Shown here: positions 1 to 7,357 of the stretch, piece by piece
Layout: each line of letters begins with the position of its first letter
How positions within the stretch are numbered: the first letter of the stretch is position 1
Source: TMED14 sp964475135
GTDB taxonomy: Bacteria; Bacteroidota; Bacteroidia; Flavobacteriales; Schleiferiaceae
Length of the DNA: 20,053 bases
Direction: 5' to 3'
NCBI GenBank assembly: GCA_964475135.1
Contig: CAYYWL010000029.1
Location: 1-20,053, forward strand
Made by a program: the position numbers and the translations under genes
The notes under the pieces: model-generated
What the model saw: the letters and a program-made list of their open reading frames with translations, nothing else
Told to the model about the DNA's origin: nothing
Databases searched by the model: none

Positions 1-600
1 TCCGGCAAGTTTGTGGTGGTTCCGAATGGGTACGACCCGGCCGACTTCGCAGCCAACGCCCCCGTGCCAAACAACCCCGTGCGGACATTGGTCTACACCG
101 GCACGCTCACGCTCGACTACCCGCTTGAAGCCCTGTACACGGCATTGCGCACCTACTGCCTCCAGCACGGAGCACTTAAGCTTGTGTTTGCCGGGCGCCC
201 CGCCCAAGAGGCCAAGGACGCCCTTGAGTCATTGTCCCGCGAGCTTCCCTTGAGCGTTGAATTCAAAGGCTACCTGCCGCACACTGAAAGCGTTGCGCTG
301 CTTCAGGGTGCCGACGCGCTGCTGCTGCTCATTCCCGAGCTGCCCAACAACCGCGGAATCCTTACGGGAAAGCTCTTTGAATACCTCGGCAGTGGCCGCC
401 CCATTTGGGGATTTGGCCCGGTTGACGGGGACGCCAACGCCATACTGCGTGATACCCGCGCAGGCGGGCTCTACGAAGACGCGCACAAAGCTGCAGACGC
501 TTTAGCACGATGGCCCAAGCAGGGCGCAAGCCTCGAGGCCCGCACACGCTACACCCGCCTCGGCATCGCCGAAGGCTTGGCGGCTTACTTGGACAAGTAG
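1..600 (+). CDS. GT4-like glycosyltransferase, C-terminal half (5' partial)
   Basis: The reading frame is open from the first base of the window and ends at TAG 598-600, so the N-terminal acceptor-binding half lies outside. The visible part is the nucleotide-sugar-binding Rossmann domain of a GT-B fold enzyme. It begins with the VVPNGYDPADF segment typical of group 1 (GT4) transferases, followed by LVYTGTL, a LVFAGRP strand and a GKLFEYLGSGRPIWGFGP segment. The Glu in KLFEYL is where the family contacts the sugar nucleotide. Such enzymes transfer a sugar from an NDP donor to a lipid, glycan or protein acceptor, usually for exopolysaccharide or cell-surface glycans. The donor and acceptor cannot be deduced here. 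The 3' end overlaps the 3' end of carB by 16 nt on the opposite strand. Confidence 0.85.
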   Translation, partial: SGKFVVVPNGYDPADFAANAPVPNNPVRTLVYTGTLTLDYPLEALYTALRTYCLQHGALKLVFAGRPAQEAKDALESLSRELPLSVEFKGYLPHTESVALLQGADALLLLIPELPNNRGILTGKLFEYLGSGRPIWGFGPVDGDANAILRDTRAGGLYEDAHKAADALARWPKQGASLEARTRYTRLGIAEGLAAYLDK

Positions 601-3431
601 TAGTTCCGCTCGCTGTACAGCTTTCTGAAGAGCGGATCGCGTAGCGAATCAATGAAGTAGATGGCCTCGCCGGTCGACTTCATCTGCGGCCCCAGCGTCT
701 TATTCACGTCAGGGAACTTGTGGAAGCTGAACACCGGAACCTTTATCGCCCATCCGCCCTTTTTGGGGTTGAACGCAAAGTCGGTGACCTTCTTGGTTCC
801 GAGCATCACCTTGGTCGCTGCATTCACGTAGGACTCTTGGTAGGCCTTGCAAATGAACGGAACCGTGCGCGACGCCCGCGGATTCGCCTCAATGATGAAC
901 ACGGTGTCGTCCTTGATCGCAAACTGAATATTGATGAGGCCGACAGTTCCGAGCGCACGTGCAATGGTGTGCGTGTGGTCGATGATTTGCTGCATCACCA
1001 GCTCGCCGAGGTTGAACGGCGGCAAGGTTGCATTCGAATCCCCAGAGTGCACGCCACAGGGCTCGATGTGCTCCATGATTCCGATGATGTAGACGTTTTC
1101 GCCGTCGCAGATCGCGTCGGCTTCGGCCTCAATCGCTCCGTCGAGGTAGTGGTCGAGCAGCACGCGGTTGCCGGGGAAGTCCTTGAATAGCTCCACCACG
1201 TGGGTCTCTAGGTCGTCGTGGTTGATGACGATCTTCATTCCCTGGCCACCCAAGACGTACGACGGGCGGACCAAGATGGGGTATCCGAGCTTTTCGGCCA
1301 CCGCCACCGCTTCGTCGGGGCGAGTAATCACATCGAATCGCGGGTACGGAATTCCGTGCTCTTGAAGCAGTGTCGAGAAGCGCCCGCGGTCCTCGGCGAG
1401 GTCGAGCGACTGGTAGCTGGTTCCGACGATCGGAATTCCGAAGCGGTCGAGCTTTTCGGCCAACTTGAGGGCCGTCTGGCCGCCGAGCTGCACGATGACG
1501 CCCACGGGCTTCTCGTGGCGAATGATGTCGTAGATGTGCTCCCAGAATACGGGCTCAAAGTAGAGCTTGTCGGCGGTGTCAAAGTCCGTCGAAACCGTTT
1601 CAGGGTTGCAGTTGATCATGATGGTCTCGAAGCCCTCCTCTTTGGCCGCCAGCACCCCGTGCACGCAGCTGTAGTCGAACTCGATTCCCTGACCGATGCG
1701 GTTGGGACCGCTACCGAGTACGATGATCTTTTTGCGGTCGCTCGACGGACTGTCGTTGCGGGCGCTCAGCGCTCCGGGCTTGCCCGAACCGCGCTCAAAC
1801 GTCGAGTAGTAGTACGGAGTTTGTGCGGGGAACTCCGCCGCACAGGTGTCCACGAGCTTCCACACTCGCTCAATGCCAAGTTTCACCCGCAGGTCGTGCA
1901 CCTCGCTCTCGAGGCAGCGCAGCATGTGGGCAATTTGGCGGTCTGCGAAACCCTTCATCTTGGCTTCAAGCAGCAAATCGCTAGGCAGTGAGCCAAGCTG
2001 GTGCTCTTCGAGGCGACGCTGCGTGAGCATGAGGTCTTCGATTTCGCGCAAGAACCACATGTCGATTTTGGTGATGTCGTGAATCTTGCGAAGCGGAATC
2101 CCCATCTGCATCGCGTCGTACAGAACAAACACGCGGTCCCAGCTGGCGTGCTCGAGCTTAAGCAGAATCACCTTTTGATCGGTTAGGCCCTTGCCGTCAG
2201 CTCCTAGCCCATTCCTTCGAATTTCGAGCGACTGGGCCGCCTTGTGCAGCGCCTCTTGAAAGCTGCGGCCAATGCCCATCACCTCGCCTACGGACTTCAT
2301 TTGCAGGCCGAGTCGGCGGTCCGCGCCTTCAAACTTGTCAAAATTCCAGCGCGGAATCTTCACAATTACGTAGTCCAGCGTCGGCTCAAAGTAGGCCGTC
2401 GTGGTTTTGGTGATTTGGTTATTGAGCTCGTCGAGTGTGTAGCCGATCGCCAGCTTCGCCGCAATTTTAGCAATGGGATAGCCCGTAGCCTTCGAGGCAA
2501 GCGCCGAAGAGCGCGATACACGCGGATTGATCTCAATCGCCACGATGTCCTCCTTCTCGTCTGGGCTCACCGCGAACTGTACGTTGCATCCGCCGGCGAA
2601 GTTTCCAATTGAGCGCATCATCTTAATCGCCATGTCGCGCATGCGCTGGTACGTGGTGTCTGACAGCGTCATTGCCGGAGCCACCGTGATCGAGTCACCC
2701 GTGTGGATGCCCATCGGGTCCATGTTCTCAATCGAACAAATGATGATGACGTTGTCGTTGGCGTCGCGCAGAAGTTCGAGCTCAAACTCCTTCCAGCCCA
2801 CGAGAGCCTTGTCGATGATGACCTCGTGGATGGGGCTCGCCTCCAAACCGCGCTGAAGTGCGCTGTCGAACTCTTCTTTGTTCCAGACGAAGCTGGCTCC
2901 GCTTCCGCCCAGAGTGAATGAAGCGCGAACGCACAAGGGGTAGCCAAACTCCTGAGCGATTTCCTTACCCTTGAGGTAGCTCGTCGCGATTTTGGCGGGC
3001 GCGTACGGAATCTCAATCTGGTCGAGCAAGTTTTTGAACTTGTCGCGGTCTTCGGTGATGTTGATGGCCTCGATATCGACACCAATGATCTGCACTCCGT
3101 ACTGTTCCCAAAGCCCTTGCTTGTCGGCTTCGATGCAGAGGTTCAAGGCAGTTTGACCACCCATCGTTGGCAAAACGGCATCAATTTTTTGCTCCTTGAG
3201 GATCTTTTCAAGGCTCTCGACCTCGAGTGGCAAGAGGTAGATGTGGTCGGCCACGACCTCGTCAGTCATGATGGTCGCAGGGTTCGAATTGATGAGCGAA
3301 ATCTCAATCCCTTCTTCGCGAAGCGAACGCGAAGCCTGCGAACCCGAATAGTCGAATTCACAAGCTTGGCCAATGACGATGGGGCCTGATCCAATCAGGA
3401 GTACGTGCTTGATGTCGTGGTTACGTGGCAT
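585..3431 (-). CDS. carB: carbamoyl-phosphate synthase large subunit, short form lacking the MGS-like domain
   Basis: The enzyme makes carbamoyl phosphate from bicarbonate, ammonia (channelled from CarA) and two ATP, feeding pyrimidine and arginine synthesis. I chose ATG at 3431 (MPRNHDIKHVLLIGSG) over an upstream TTG at 3452 because family members begin like this; the product is 948 aa. The two homologous halves are clear. Half one has GSGPIVIGQACEFDYSG (about residues 14-30), VRASFTLGGSG (168-178) and EINPRVSRSS (300-309). The oligomerisation region follows at about 400-550. Half two has GSGPNRIGQGIEFDYS (573-588), VRPSYVLGGQG (721-731) and EANPRASRTVPF (848-859). The protein stops soon after the second ATP-grasp domain (ending ERNYYLSK). 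It therefore lacks the roughly 120-130 residue C-terminal MGS-like domain that binds UMP and ornithine in the E. coli enzyme. No carA is adjacent. Confidence 0.97.
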   Translation of the reverse strand: MPRNHDIKHVLLIGSGPIVIGQACEFDYSGSQASRSLREEGIEISLINSNPATIMTDEVVADHIYLLPLEVESLEKILKEQKIDAVLPTMGGQTALNLCIEADKQGLWEQYGVQIIGVDIEAINITEDRDKFKNLLDQIEIPYAPAKIATSYLKGKEIAQEFGYPLCVRASFTLGGSGASFVWNKEEFDSALQRGLEASPIHEVIIDKALVGWKEFELELLRDANDNVIIICSIENMDPMGIHTGDSITVAPAMTLSDTTYQRMRDMAIKMMRSIGNFAGGCNVQFAVSPDEKEDIVAIEINPRVSRSSALASKATGYPIAKIAAKLAIGYTLDELNNQITKTTTAYFEPTLDYVIVKIPRWNFDKFEGADRRLGLQMKSVGEVMGIGRSFQEALHKAAQSLEIRRNGLGADGKGLTDQKVILLKLEHASWDRVFVLYDAMQMGIPLRKIHDITKIDMWFLREIEDLMLTQRRLEEHQLGSLPSDLLLEAKMKGFADRQIAHMLRCLESEVHDLRVKLGIERVWKLVDTCAAEFPAQTPYYYSTFERGSGKPGALSARNDSPSSDRKKIIVLGSGPNRIGQGIEFDYSCVHGVLAAKEEGFETIMINCNPETVSTDFDTADKLYFEPVFWEHIYDIIRHEKPVGVIVQLGGQTALKLAEKLDRFGIPIVGTSYQSLDLAEDRGRFSTLLQEHGIPYPRFDVITRPDEAVAVAEKLGYPILVRPSYVLGGQGMKIVINHDDLETHVVELFKDFPGNRVLLDHYLDGAIEAEADAICDGENVYIIGIMEHIEPCGVHSGDSNATLPPFNLGELVMQQIIDHTHTIARALGTVGLINIQFAIKDDTVFIIEANPRASRTVPFICKAYQESYVNAATKVMLGTKKVTDFAFNPKKGGWAIKVPVFSFHKFPDVNKTLGPQMKSTGEAIYFIDSLRDPLFRKLYSERNYYLSK

Positions 3432-3446
3432 GATCTTCAGGAACTT

Positions 3447-3454
3447 AGTCAAAT
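3447..3454 (-). promoter_or_regulatory. possible carB promoter, -7 box GATATTTG
   Basis: Read on the minus strand, the sequence upstream of carB contains CCGATATTTG, a seven-of-eight match to the Bacteroidota -7 element TAnnTTTG. It would give a leader of about 12-18 nt before the ATG at 3431. A TTTG occurs further upstream, but only 15 nt away, which is shorter than the usual 18-21. The same ten bases, CCGATATTTG, also sit before the minus-strand gene starting at 11804. The call is tentative. Confidence 0.3.
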
Positions 3455-3492
3455 ATCGGTCTCAACCTGCGGCAAACGGCTCGCGCAGGCAC

Positions 3493-3522
3493 AAAAAAAA
3501 GGTGCTGCTTGCGCAACACCTT
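3493..3522 (-). terminator. Rho-independent terminator downstream of rpmH
   Basis: On the minus strand the RNA folds into a 10-bp stem, AAGGTGTTGC with GCAGCACCTT (one G-U pair), closed by a GCAA tetraloop of the stable GNRA type and followed directly by a run of U (plus-strand A tract 3493-3500). It lies 24 nt past the rpmH stop codon and about 60 nt before the carB start, so it insulates carB from rpmH transcription. There is no T run on the other side, so it looks one-directional. Confidence 0.85.
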
Positions 3523-3546
3523 CAATGGGTTTGAATCCAAAAGGCA

Positions 3547-3705
3547 TTAGCCCTTTGGGTTGCTCTCGTCAGACACCGTCAAACGCTTGCGGCCGCGTGC
3601 GCGGCGAGCTGCCAGTACGCGACGGCCGTTTGCCGAAGCCATGCGCAAGCGGAACCCGTGCTTGTTCACGCGCTTGCGCTTCGAAGGTTGAAATGTGCGT
3701 TTCAT
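3547..3705 (-). CDS. rpmH: 50S ribosomal protein L34
   Basis: A 52-residue, strongly basic protein of the large ribosomal subunit. The start MKRTFQPSKRKRVNKHGFRL is the L34 signature, and the central SANGRRVLAARRARGRKRL segment is also diagnostic. The open frame continues 17 codons upstream, but ATG at 3705 is the family start. Its C-terminus (TVSDESNPKG) is a few residues longer than the 46-residue E. coli protein, which is common in Bacteroidota. It has its own promoter and terminator, and no rnpA follows as it would in Proteobacteria or Firmicutes. Confidence 0.97.
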   Translation of the reverse strand: MKRTFQPSKRKRVNKHGFRLRMASANGRRVLAARRARGRKRLTVSDESNPKG

Positions 3706-3753
3706 CGTGTCGTGTTTTTGAACGATCCACGGGCTTGACCGTGATTCGGGCTG

Positions 3754-3782
3754 CAAATATAGTTCGATTTTTCAATCTGCAA
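3754..3782 (-). promoter_or_regulatory. rpmH promoter, TTG-N18-TATATTTG
   Basis: On the minus strand a perfect TAnnTTTG box (TATATTTG, plus-strand 3754-3761) lies 18 nt downstream of a TTG (plus-strand CAA 3780-3782). This matches the Bacteroidota -33/-7 arrangement. The box is 48 nt before the rpmH ATG, so the mRNA has a leader of about 40 nt. It is divergent from the promoter of the dehydrogenase gene, and the two -7 boxes are 27 nt apart. Confidence 0.7.
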
Positions 3783-3788
3783 GGGGTG

Positions 3789-3796
3789 TATCTTTG
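3789..3796 (+). promoter_or_regulatory. -7 box TATCTTTG, 5 nt before the start codon of the dehydrogenase gene
   Basis: TATCTTTG is a perfect match to TAnnTTTG. Only five bases separate it from the ATG at 3802, so transcription would begin at or next to the start codon, giving a leaderless mRNA. No clear -33 TTTG is seen at the right distance (TTCG at 3763-3766 is the nearest). There is no Shine-Dalgarno sequence. Confidence 0.6.
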
Positions 3797-3801
3797 AAAA
3801 T

Positions 3802-4554
3802 ATGTCGAGCACAAAGAGAATTTGGGTGACGGGCGCCTCTGAAGGCATTGGACTGGGGCTGCTTCTGCACTACCAACGCCTTGGTTGGCAGACGGTAGGA
3901 AGCTCGCGACGCACTCAAGGCCCGGCAGAAGCAGACTACTGGATTCCTGCTGACCTGAGCGATTCCGCCCAACGAACTAAGGCCGTCGAACAGCTCATCA
4001 ATGAACTAGGTTGGCCCGACCTCGTCGTGCTGAACGCAGGCTTAGGCCATTGGGCTACTGCCTCCGAAACCGAGCGCAGCGATGCCGAGCGCGTGCTGGA
4101 ACTCAACTACTGGGCTCCGGTGGAACTCACCAGCCTGCTCGCCGCCCGCGCAGAGGGACGCGCACTTCACGTGGTCGTGATTTCGAGCATTGCCGCACGG
4201 TTTGGGCAAAAAAAACTCGCCACTTACAGCGCCAGCAAGGCTGCGGTAGCAGTTTGGGCAGAATCTGTGAATGAAGAGTGGCAGGGTTCCGCGCACCGGA
4301 TTCAATTGATTTTGCCCGGAGTAGTCAGCACCAACATCATGCGCCACAGCATTGGCCGCGACGGGCAGGCTTTAGGCGACCGCGCCGGCGCCCACCGCGG
4401 ATGGACCGTGGAGCGCACCGCACGCGCCATCGAACGCGCCACCCGCACCCGCAGATTTGCGCACATTTTGGCGAGCCCTGGTGTACGCTTCGCCCTGATT
4501 CTGCACGACCTTTGCCCTAGTATCTTTTACTCGCTTTTGCGCCGCAAACCATGA
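3802..4554 (+). CDS. short-chain dehydrogenase/reductase (classical SDR)
   Basis: This 250-residue protein is an NAD(P)-dependent oxidoreductase of the classical SDR family. It has the dinucleotide-binding TGASEGIG (residues 10-17), the NAG motif (78-80), N102, and the catalytic S129, Y142 and K146 of YSASK. An Arg-rich stretch after the first strand (SSRRTQ, about 34-39) suggests NADPH preference. The C-terminus is hydrophobic (VRFALILHDLCPSIFYSLL), perhaps for membrane association. The substrate cannot be named. It starts the seven-gene run with a promoter box 5 nt before the ATG. Its TGA overlaps the ATG of the next gene (ATGA, 4551-4554), implying translational coupling with the oxygenase. 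Confidence 0.9.
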   Translation: MSSTKRIWVTGASEGIGLGLLLHYQRLGWQTVGSSRRTQGPAEADYWIPADLSDSAQRTKAVEQLINELGWPDLVVLNAGLGHWATASETERSDAERVLELNYWAPVELTSLLAARAEGRALHVVVISSIAARFGQKKLATYSASKAAVAVWAESVNEEWQGSAHRIQLILPGVVSTNIMRHSIGRDGQALGDRAGAHRGWTVERTARAIERATRTRRFAHILASPGVRFALILHDLCPSIFYSLLRRKP

Positions 4555-5207
4555 AGACGATCATCAACCCTAGTGTCCTCGAGCGACTGCCTGAACTCAC
4601 GGCCCAGTTCGCGGCCGGACAGCCCAAGCACGTTGTCCTCGACAACTTTCTGAACGAAGAAGTTGCCAATGCCCTGCACCAGCACTTTCCGTCGGTTGAT
4701 TCGCTCAAAGTGAAGCGCAAGTCACTGAACGAAAACAAGGTAGAGGACTACCACTTCGAGCGCTGGGATCCCATTTTTACGGAGGTGCGCAACGCAATTC
4801 GTTCGTCTGAATTCGGAACCTGGATCAGCACCCTAACCGGCATCGACAACCTCCAAACGCCCGACGACGCCCTTGGATCCGGACTNNNNNNNNNNNNNNN
4901 NNNNNNNNNNNNNNNNNNNNNNNNNNNNNNNNNNNNNNNNNNNNNNNNNNNNNNNNNNNNNNNNNNNNNNNNNNNNNNNNNNNNNATTCCCGAAGGTGAA
5001 TCGCGTAAGAGCTTCTACGCCTACTACTTCACCGAGGTCAGCGACGGATTCAAGTACAGCGACTCGAAGTTCATTGCCCGCCCCGATGATAGTTTGGCGC
5101 GACGCACCGCGACGTCTGTCAAGGAATGGACCAAAATCCGCGCGAAGCGCGTGCTGAACGCCCTCGGAGTCAAAATGCTTGACTTCCAAGACAAAAACCG
5201 CTTCTAA
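4551..5207 (+). CDS. 2OG-Fe(II) oxygenase-like protein, interrupted by an assembly gap
   Basis: The N-terminal 111 residues (KHVVLDNFLNEEVANALHQH, FERWDPIFTEVRNAI, LTGIDNLQTPDDALGSG) and the part after the gap (IPEGESRKSFYAYYFTE) look like the two ends of a proline-4-hydroxylase-type 2-oxoglutarate/Fe(II) dioxygenase. The Arg in ESRKSFYAYYFT is where the family binds the 2OG carboxylate. The HxD and the distal His that bind iron are expected exactly in the missing part (4886-4985), so catalytic competence cannot be judged. The frame happens to stay open through 100 N, but family spacing suggests the real gap is about 250 nt. The gene overlaps the SDR by 4 nt and ends 6 nt before the ABC exporter. 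Substrate is unknown; hydroxylation of an exported product or a protein are both possible. Confidence 0.7.
   Translation: MKTIINPSVLERLPELTAQFAAGQPKHVVLDNFLNEEVANALHQHFPSVDSLKVKRKSLNENKVEDYHFERWDPIFTEVRNAIRSSEFGTWISTLTGIDNLQTPDDALGSGXXXXXXXXXXXXXXXXXXXXXXXXXXXXXXXXXXIPEGESRKSFYAYYFTEVSDGFKYSDSKFIARPDDSLARRTATSVKEWTKIRAKRVLNALGVKMLDFQDKNRF
4886..4985. other. assembly gap 1 (100 N)
   Basis: A run of exactly 100 N, a conventional placeholder for a scaffold join of unknown size. It removes the catalytic centre of the oxygenase-like gene. Any translation across it is meaningless. Confidence 0.98.
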
Positions 5208-5213
5208 GGCGGA

Positions 5214-7046
5214 ATGGCCAAAGCTCAGTTCGGCAACAAAACGCCCAAAAAACCCATCACGTGGTCTGCGCTGAAGCAGATGTCGCGGATGTACGTGCAC
5301 GTCAAGCCCTACCGCGGCGAGTTCTTGGTGGGATTGCTCATGCTGCTCCTTTCGTCGGGCAGCAACTTGGCCTTCCCGAAGTACCTCGGCGAACTCGTGG
5401 ACGCGGCCCAGACCGACCCCTCGGCAATTGACGGAATCGCCCTGACCCTCGTTGTCATTTTGCTCGCCCAGTCGGTATTCAGCTTCGGTCGCATTTTCTT
5501 TTTTGAGCGAGTGGCCCAGCGGTCGTTGGCGTCGCTGCGGTCCGCCATGTACAACCACTTGGTAAGCCTTCCGCTTCCGTTTTTTCACGAAAAGCGTATT
5601 GGCGAACTCACCAACCGCCTTCAGAGCGACATCGGCGTCCTTCAAGAAACGTTTACCAGCACCTTAGCCGAATTTATTCGCCAAATCGTCATCATTGTAG
5701 GCGGAATCGCCCTTCTGGTCTACCAATCGCCGTCGCTGACCGGCTTTATGCTTTTGGTGCTGCCCCTCGTGGTGATTCTCGGCGTGGCCTTCGGAAGCCG
5801 AATTCGCAAGTACGCCAAAGACGTGCAGACGGCATCCGCCGAATCCAACACCATCGTCGACGAGACTCTGAGCGCCGTGGCCACCGTAAAGGCCTACACG
5901 CAAGAGGGCTACGAGAAAACGCGCTACCGCAAGGCGCTGGATCACGTCGCGGCTCTGGGTATTCGTGGCGGAATCTACCGCGGCGCATTTAGCAGCTTCA
6001 TTATTCTTGGCCTCTTTGGAGCCCTAGTGGCCGTAATCTGGAAGGGTGCAAGCCTCATCGCAACCGGCGAAATGGCCTCAGGACAGCTCTTTAGTTTTGT
6101 CATTTATTCGGGATTCATCGGCGGATCGGTAGGTGGACTCGCCGACGTCTACAGCCGCCTGCAGCGCGCGATGGGCGCCACCGAAGCCATCATGGCCATG
6201 CTCGACGAGCAGCCCGAAACCAGCAACCATCAACCAGCAGCCAGCAGCCAGCAACCAGCAGCCAGCAGCCAGCAACCAGCAGCTAGCAACCAGCCGATAG
6301 CGGTACGCTTCAGCGGAGTTCACTTCGCCTACCCGACCCGTCCAGATGTTCCGGTTCTTCAAGGCCTCAATCTTGAGGTTCGAGAGGGTCAGCAGTGCGC
6401 CCTTGTGGGCTCGAGCGGGGCCGGGAAATCGACGGTGGTGCAGCTTCTGTACCGCTTTCACGACCCGCAGCAGGGCGAGCTCCTCGTGCAGAGCCGCGAT
6501 GCTCGCGACTGGCCCCTCGACGAACTGAGGGGGCGCATGGCCTGGGTTCCGCAGGACGTCGTACTCTTTGGGCGCAGCATCCTCGAAAACATTCGCTACA
6601 GCCGCCCCGAGGCCAGCGACGAAGAGGTGCGACGGGCCGCCGAAGACGCGAATGCGTGGGAATTCATCGAACGCTTCCCCGACGGCTGGAACACCCAAGT
6701 CGGAGAGCGCGGCGTGCAGCTCAGTGGCGGCCAGCGCCAACGCATCGCTATTGCGCGGGCCATGCTCCGCGACCCCAAACTTCTGGTGCTCGACGAGGCT
6801 ACCTCATCGCTCGACCCTGAAAGCGAGTCGCTAGTTCAAGGCGCCCTTGAAACCCTCATGCGCGGCCGAACCTCGCTCGTCATCGCCCACCGCCTCAGCA
6901 CCGTGCGCCACGCCGACGTCATCGCCTTCATTCACGAAGGGCAAATCGCCGAAATGGGCAGCCACGACGAGCTCATGCAGCTCAACGGCGGACGCTACCG
7001 CGCCTTTGTGCAGAAGCAGTGGAACGGAACCCTAACTTCGCATTAA
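5214..7046 (+). CDS. ABC exporter, fused transmembrane and ATPase domains (MsbA/ABCB type)
   Basis: This 610-residue half-transporter would act as a homodimer in the inner membrane. The TM domain (about residues 30-330) has hydrophobic segments such as FLVGLLMLLLSSGSNLAFP, IALTLVVILLAQSVFSF, IVIIVGGIALLVY, FMLLVLPLVVILGVAFG and FIILGLFGALVAVIW. The ATPase domain has Walker A GSSGAGKST (399-407), a Q-loop VPQDVV, the signature LSGGQ (503-507), Walker B ending D527 with catalytic E528, and the switch H559, so it looks active. A Gln/Ala/Ser-rich linker encoded by a 7-nt tandem repeat (6220-6296) joins the two domains. The cargo (lipid, drug or the product of the two upstream enzymes) is not evident. 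The stop overlaps the next start (TAATG). Confidence 0.93.
   Translation: MAKAQFGNKTPKKPITWSALKQMSRMYVHVKPYRGEFLVGLLMLLLSSGSNLAFPKYLGELVDAAQTDPSAIDGIALTLVVILLAQSVFSFGRIFFFERVAQRSLASLRSAMYNHLVSLPLPFFHEKRIGELTNRLQSDIGVLQETFTSTLAEFIRQIVIIVGGIALLVYQSPSLTGFMLLVLPLVVILGVAFGSRIRKYAKDVQTASAESNTIVDETLSAVATVKAYTQEGYEKTRYRKALDHVAALGIRGGIYRGAFSSFIILGLFGALVAVIWKGASLIATGEMASGQLFSFVIYSGFIGGSVGGLADVYSRLQRAMGATEAIMAMLDEQPETSNHQPAASSQQPAASSQQPAASNQPIAVRFSGVHFAYPTRPDVPVLQGLNLEVREGQQCALVGSSGAGKSTVVQLLYRFHDPQQGELLVQSRDARDWPLDELRGRMAWVPQDVVLFGRSILENIRYSRPEASDEEVRRAAEDANAWEFIERFPDGWNTQVGERGVQLSGGQRQRIAIARAMLRDPKLLVLDEATSSLDPESESLVQGALETLMRGRTSLVIAHRLSTVRHADVIAFIHEGQIAEMGSHDELMQLNGGRYRAFVQKQWNGTLTSH
6220..6296 (+). 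repeat. heptanucleotide tandem repeat CCAGCAR inside the ABC exporter gene
   Basis: Eleven contiguous 7-nt units match CCAGCAR or differ from it by one or two bases (one CCATCAA, one CTAGCAA, a final CCAGCCG). They are arranged as a 21-nt higher-order pattern of two CCAGCAG plus one CCAGCAA. Three units equal seven codons and encode the repeated peptide QPAASSQ. It sits exactly between the membrane domain and the ATPase domain. Because 7 is not a multiple of 3, gain or loss of one or two units would shift the frame. Confidence 0.95.
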
Positions 7047-7357
7047 TGCACCGGATTCCGTCCTTTCTTCGCAACAAGTACGTCCTAGCCGGACTGCTTT
7101 TTGGTGTGTGGATGCTGTTTTTGGACTCCAACAACCTGCGCATCCAGTGGGAACTGGACCAGGAAGTCCGCGCCCTAGAGGACGGCGTACGCTACTACCG
7201 AAGCGAGCTCGAAAAGACCCAAAAGCGCCTTAAAGAGCTTGAGTCCGACCCCGCACAGCTTGAAAAGTTCGCCCGAGAAACCTACTGGATGCACCGTCCC
7301 GGCGAAGAAGTCCTGCTGGTCGAACCCTTGGATCCCGAAGATTCCGACACGCTATGA
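7046..7357 (+). CDS. FtsB/DivIC-like septum formation initiator
   Basis: A 103-residue bitopic protein with a short cytoplasmic N-terminus, one membrane span (YVLAGLLFGVWMLFL, about residues 13-27) and a coiled coil (about 30-70, e.g. EDGVRYYRSELEKTQKRLKELE). It ends with a conserved-looking ARETYWMHRPGEEVLLVE segment. This is the architecture of FtsB/DivIC, which bridges FtsL and FtsQ in the divisome. I chose ATG at 7046, which overlaps the ABC stop (TAATG), over an in-frame ATG at 7019 inside the ABC gene. Its own stop overlaps the mutase small-subunit start (ATGA). A FtsB-like gene beside methylmalonyl-CoA mutase is a recurrent Bacteroidota arrangement as I recall it. Confidence 0.88.
   Translation: MHRIPSFLRNKYVLAGLLFGVWMLFLDSNNLRIQWELDQEVRALEDGVRYYRSELEKTQKRLKELESDPAQLEKFARETYWMHRPGEEVLLVEPLDPEDSDTL

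Noticed and set aside
3432..3452. TTG start for carB seven codons upstream
   Set aside because: The ATG at 3431 gives the family-typical beginning, and the putative promoter box at 3447-3454 overlaps the TTG.
6220..6296. A possible CRISPR array
   Set aside because: The repeat unit is 7 nt with no spacers, is in frame within a gene and encodes a linker peptide.
3802..7046. The SDR-oxygenase-ABC trio as a defence or natural-product cluster
   Set aside because: There is no nuclease, toxin, synthetase or carrier protein nearby, and the families are too general to assign such a role; it is kept only as a possible modify-and-export unit.
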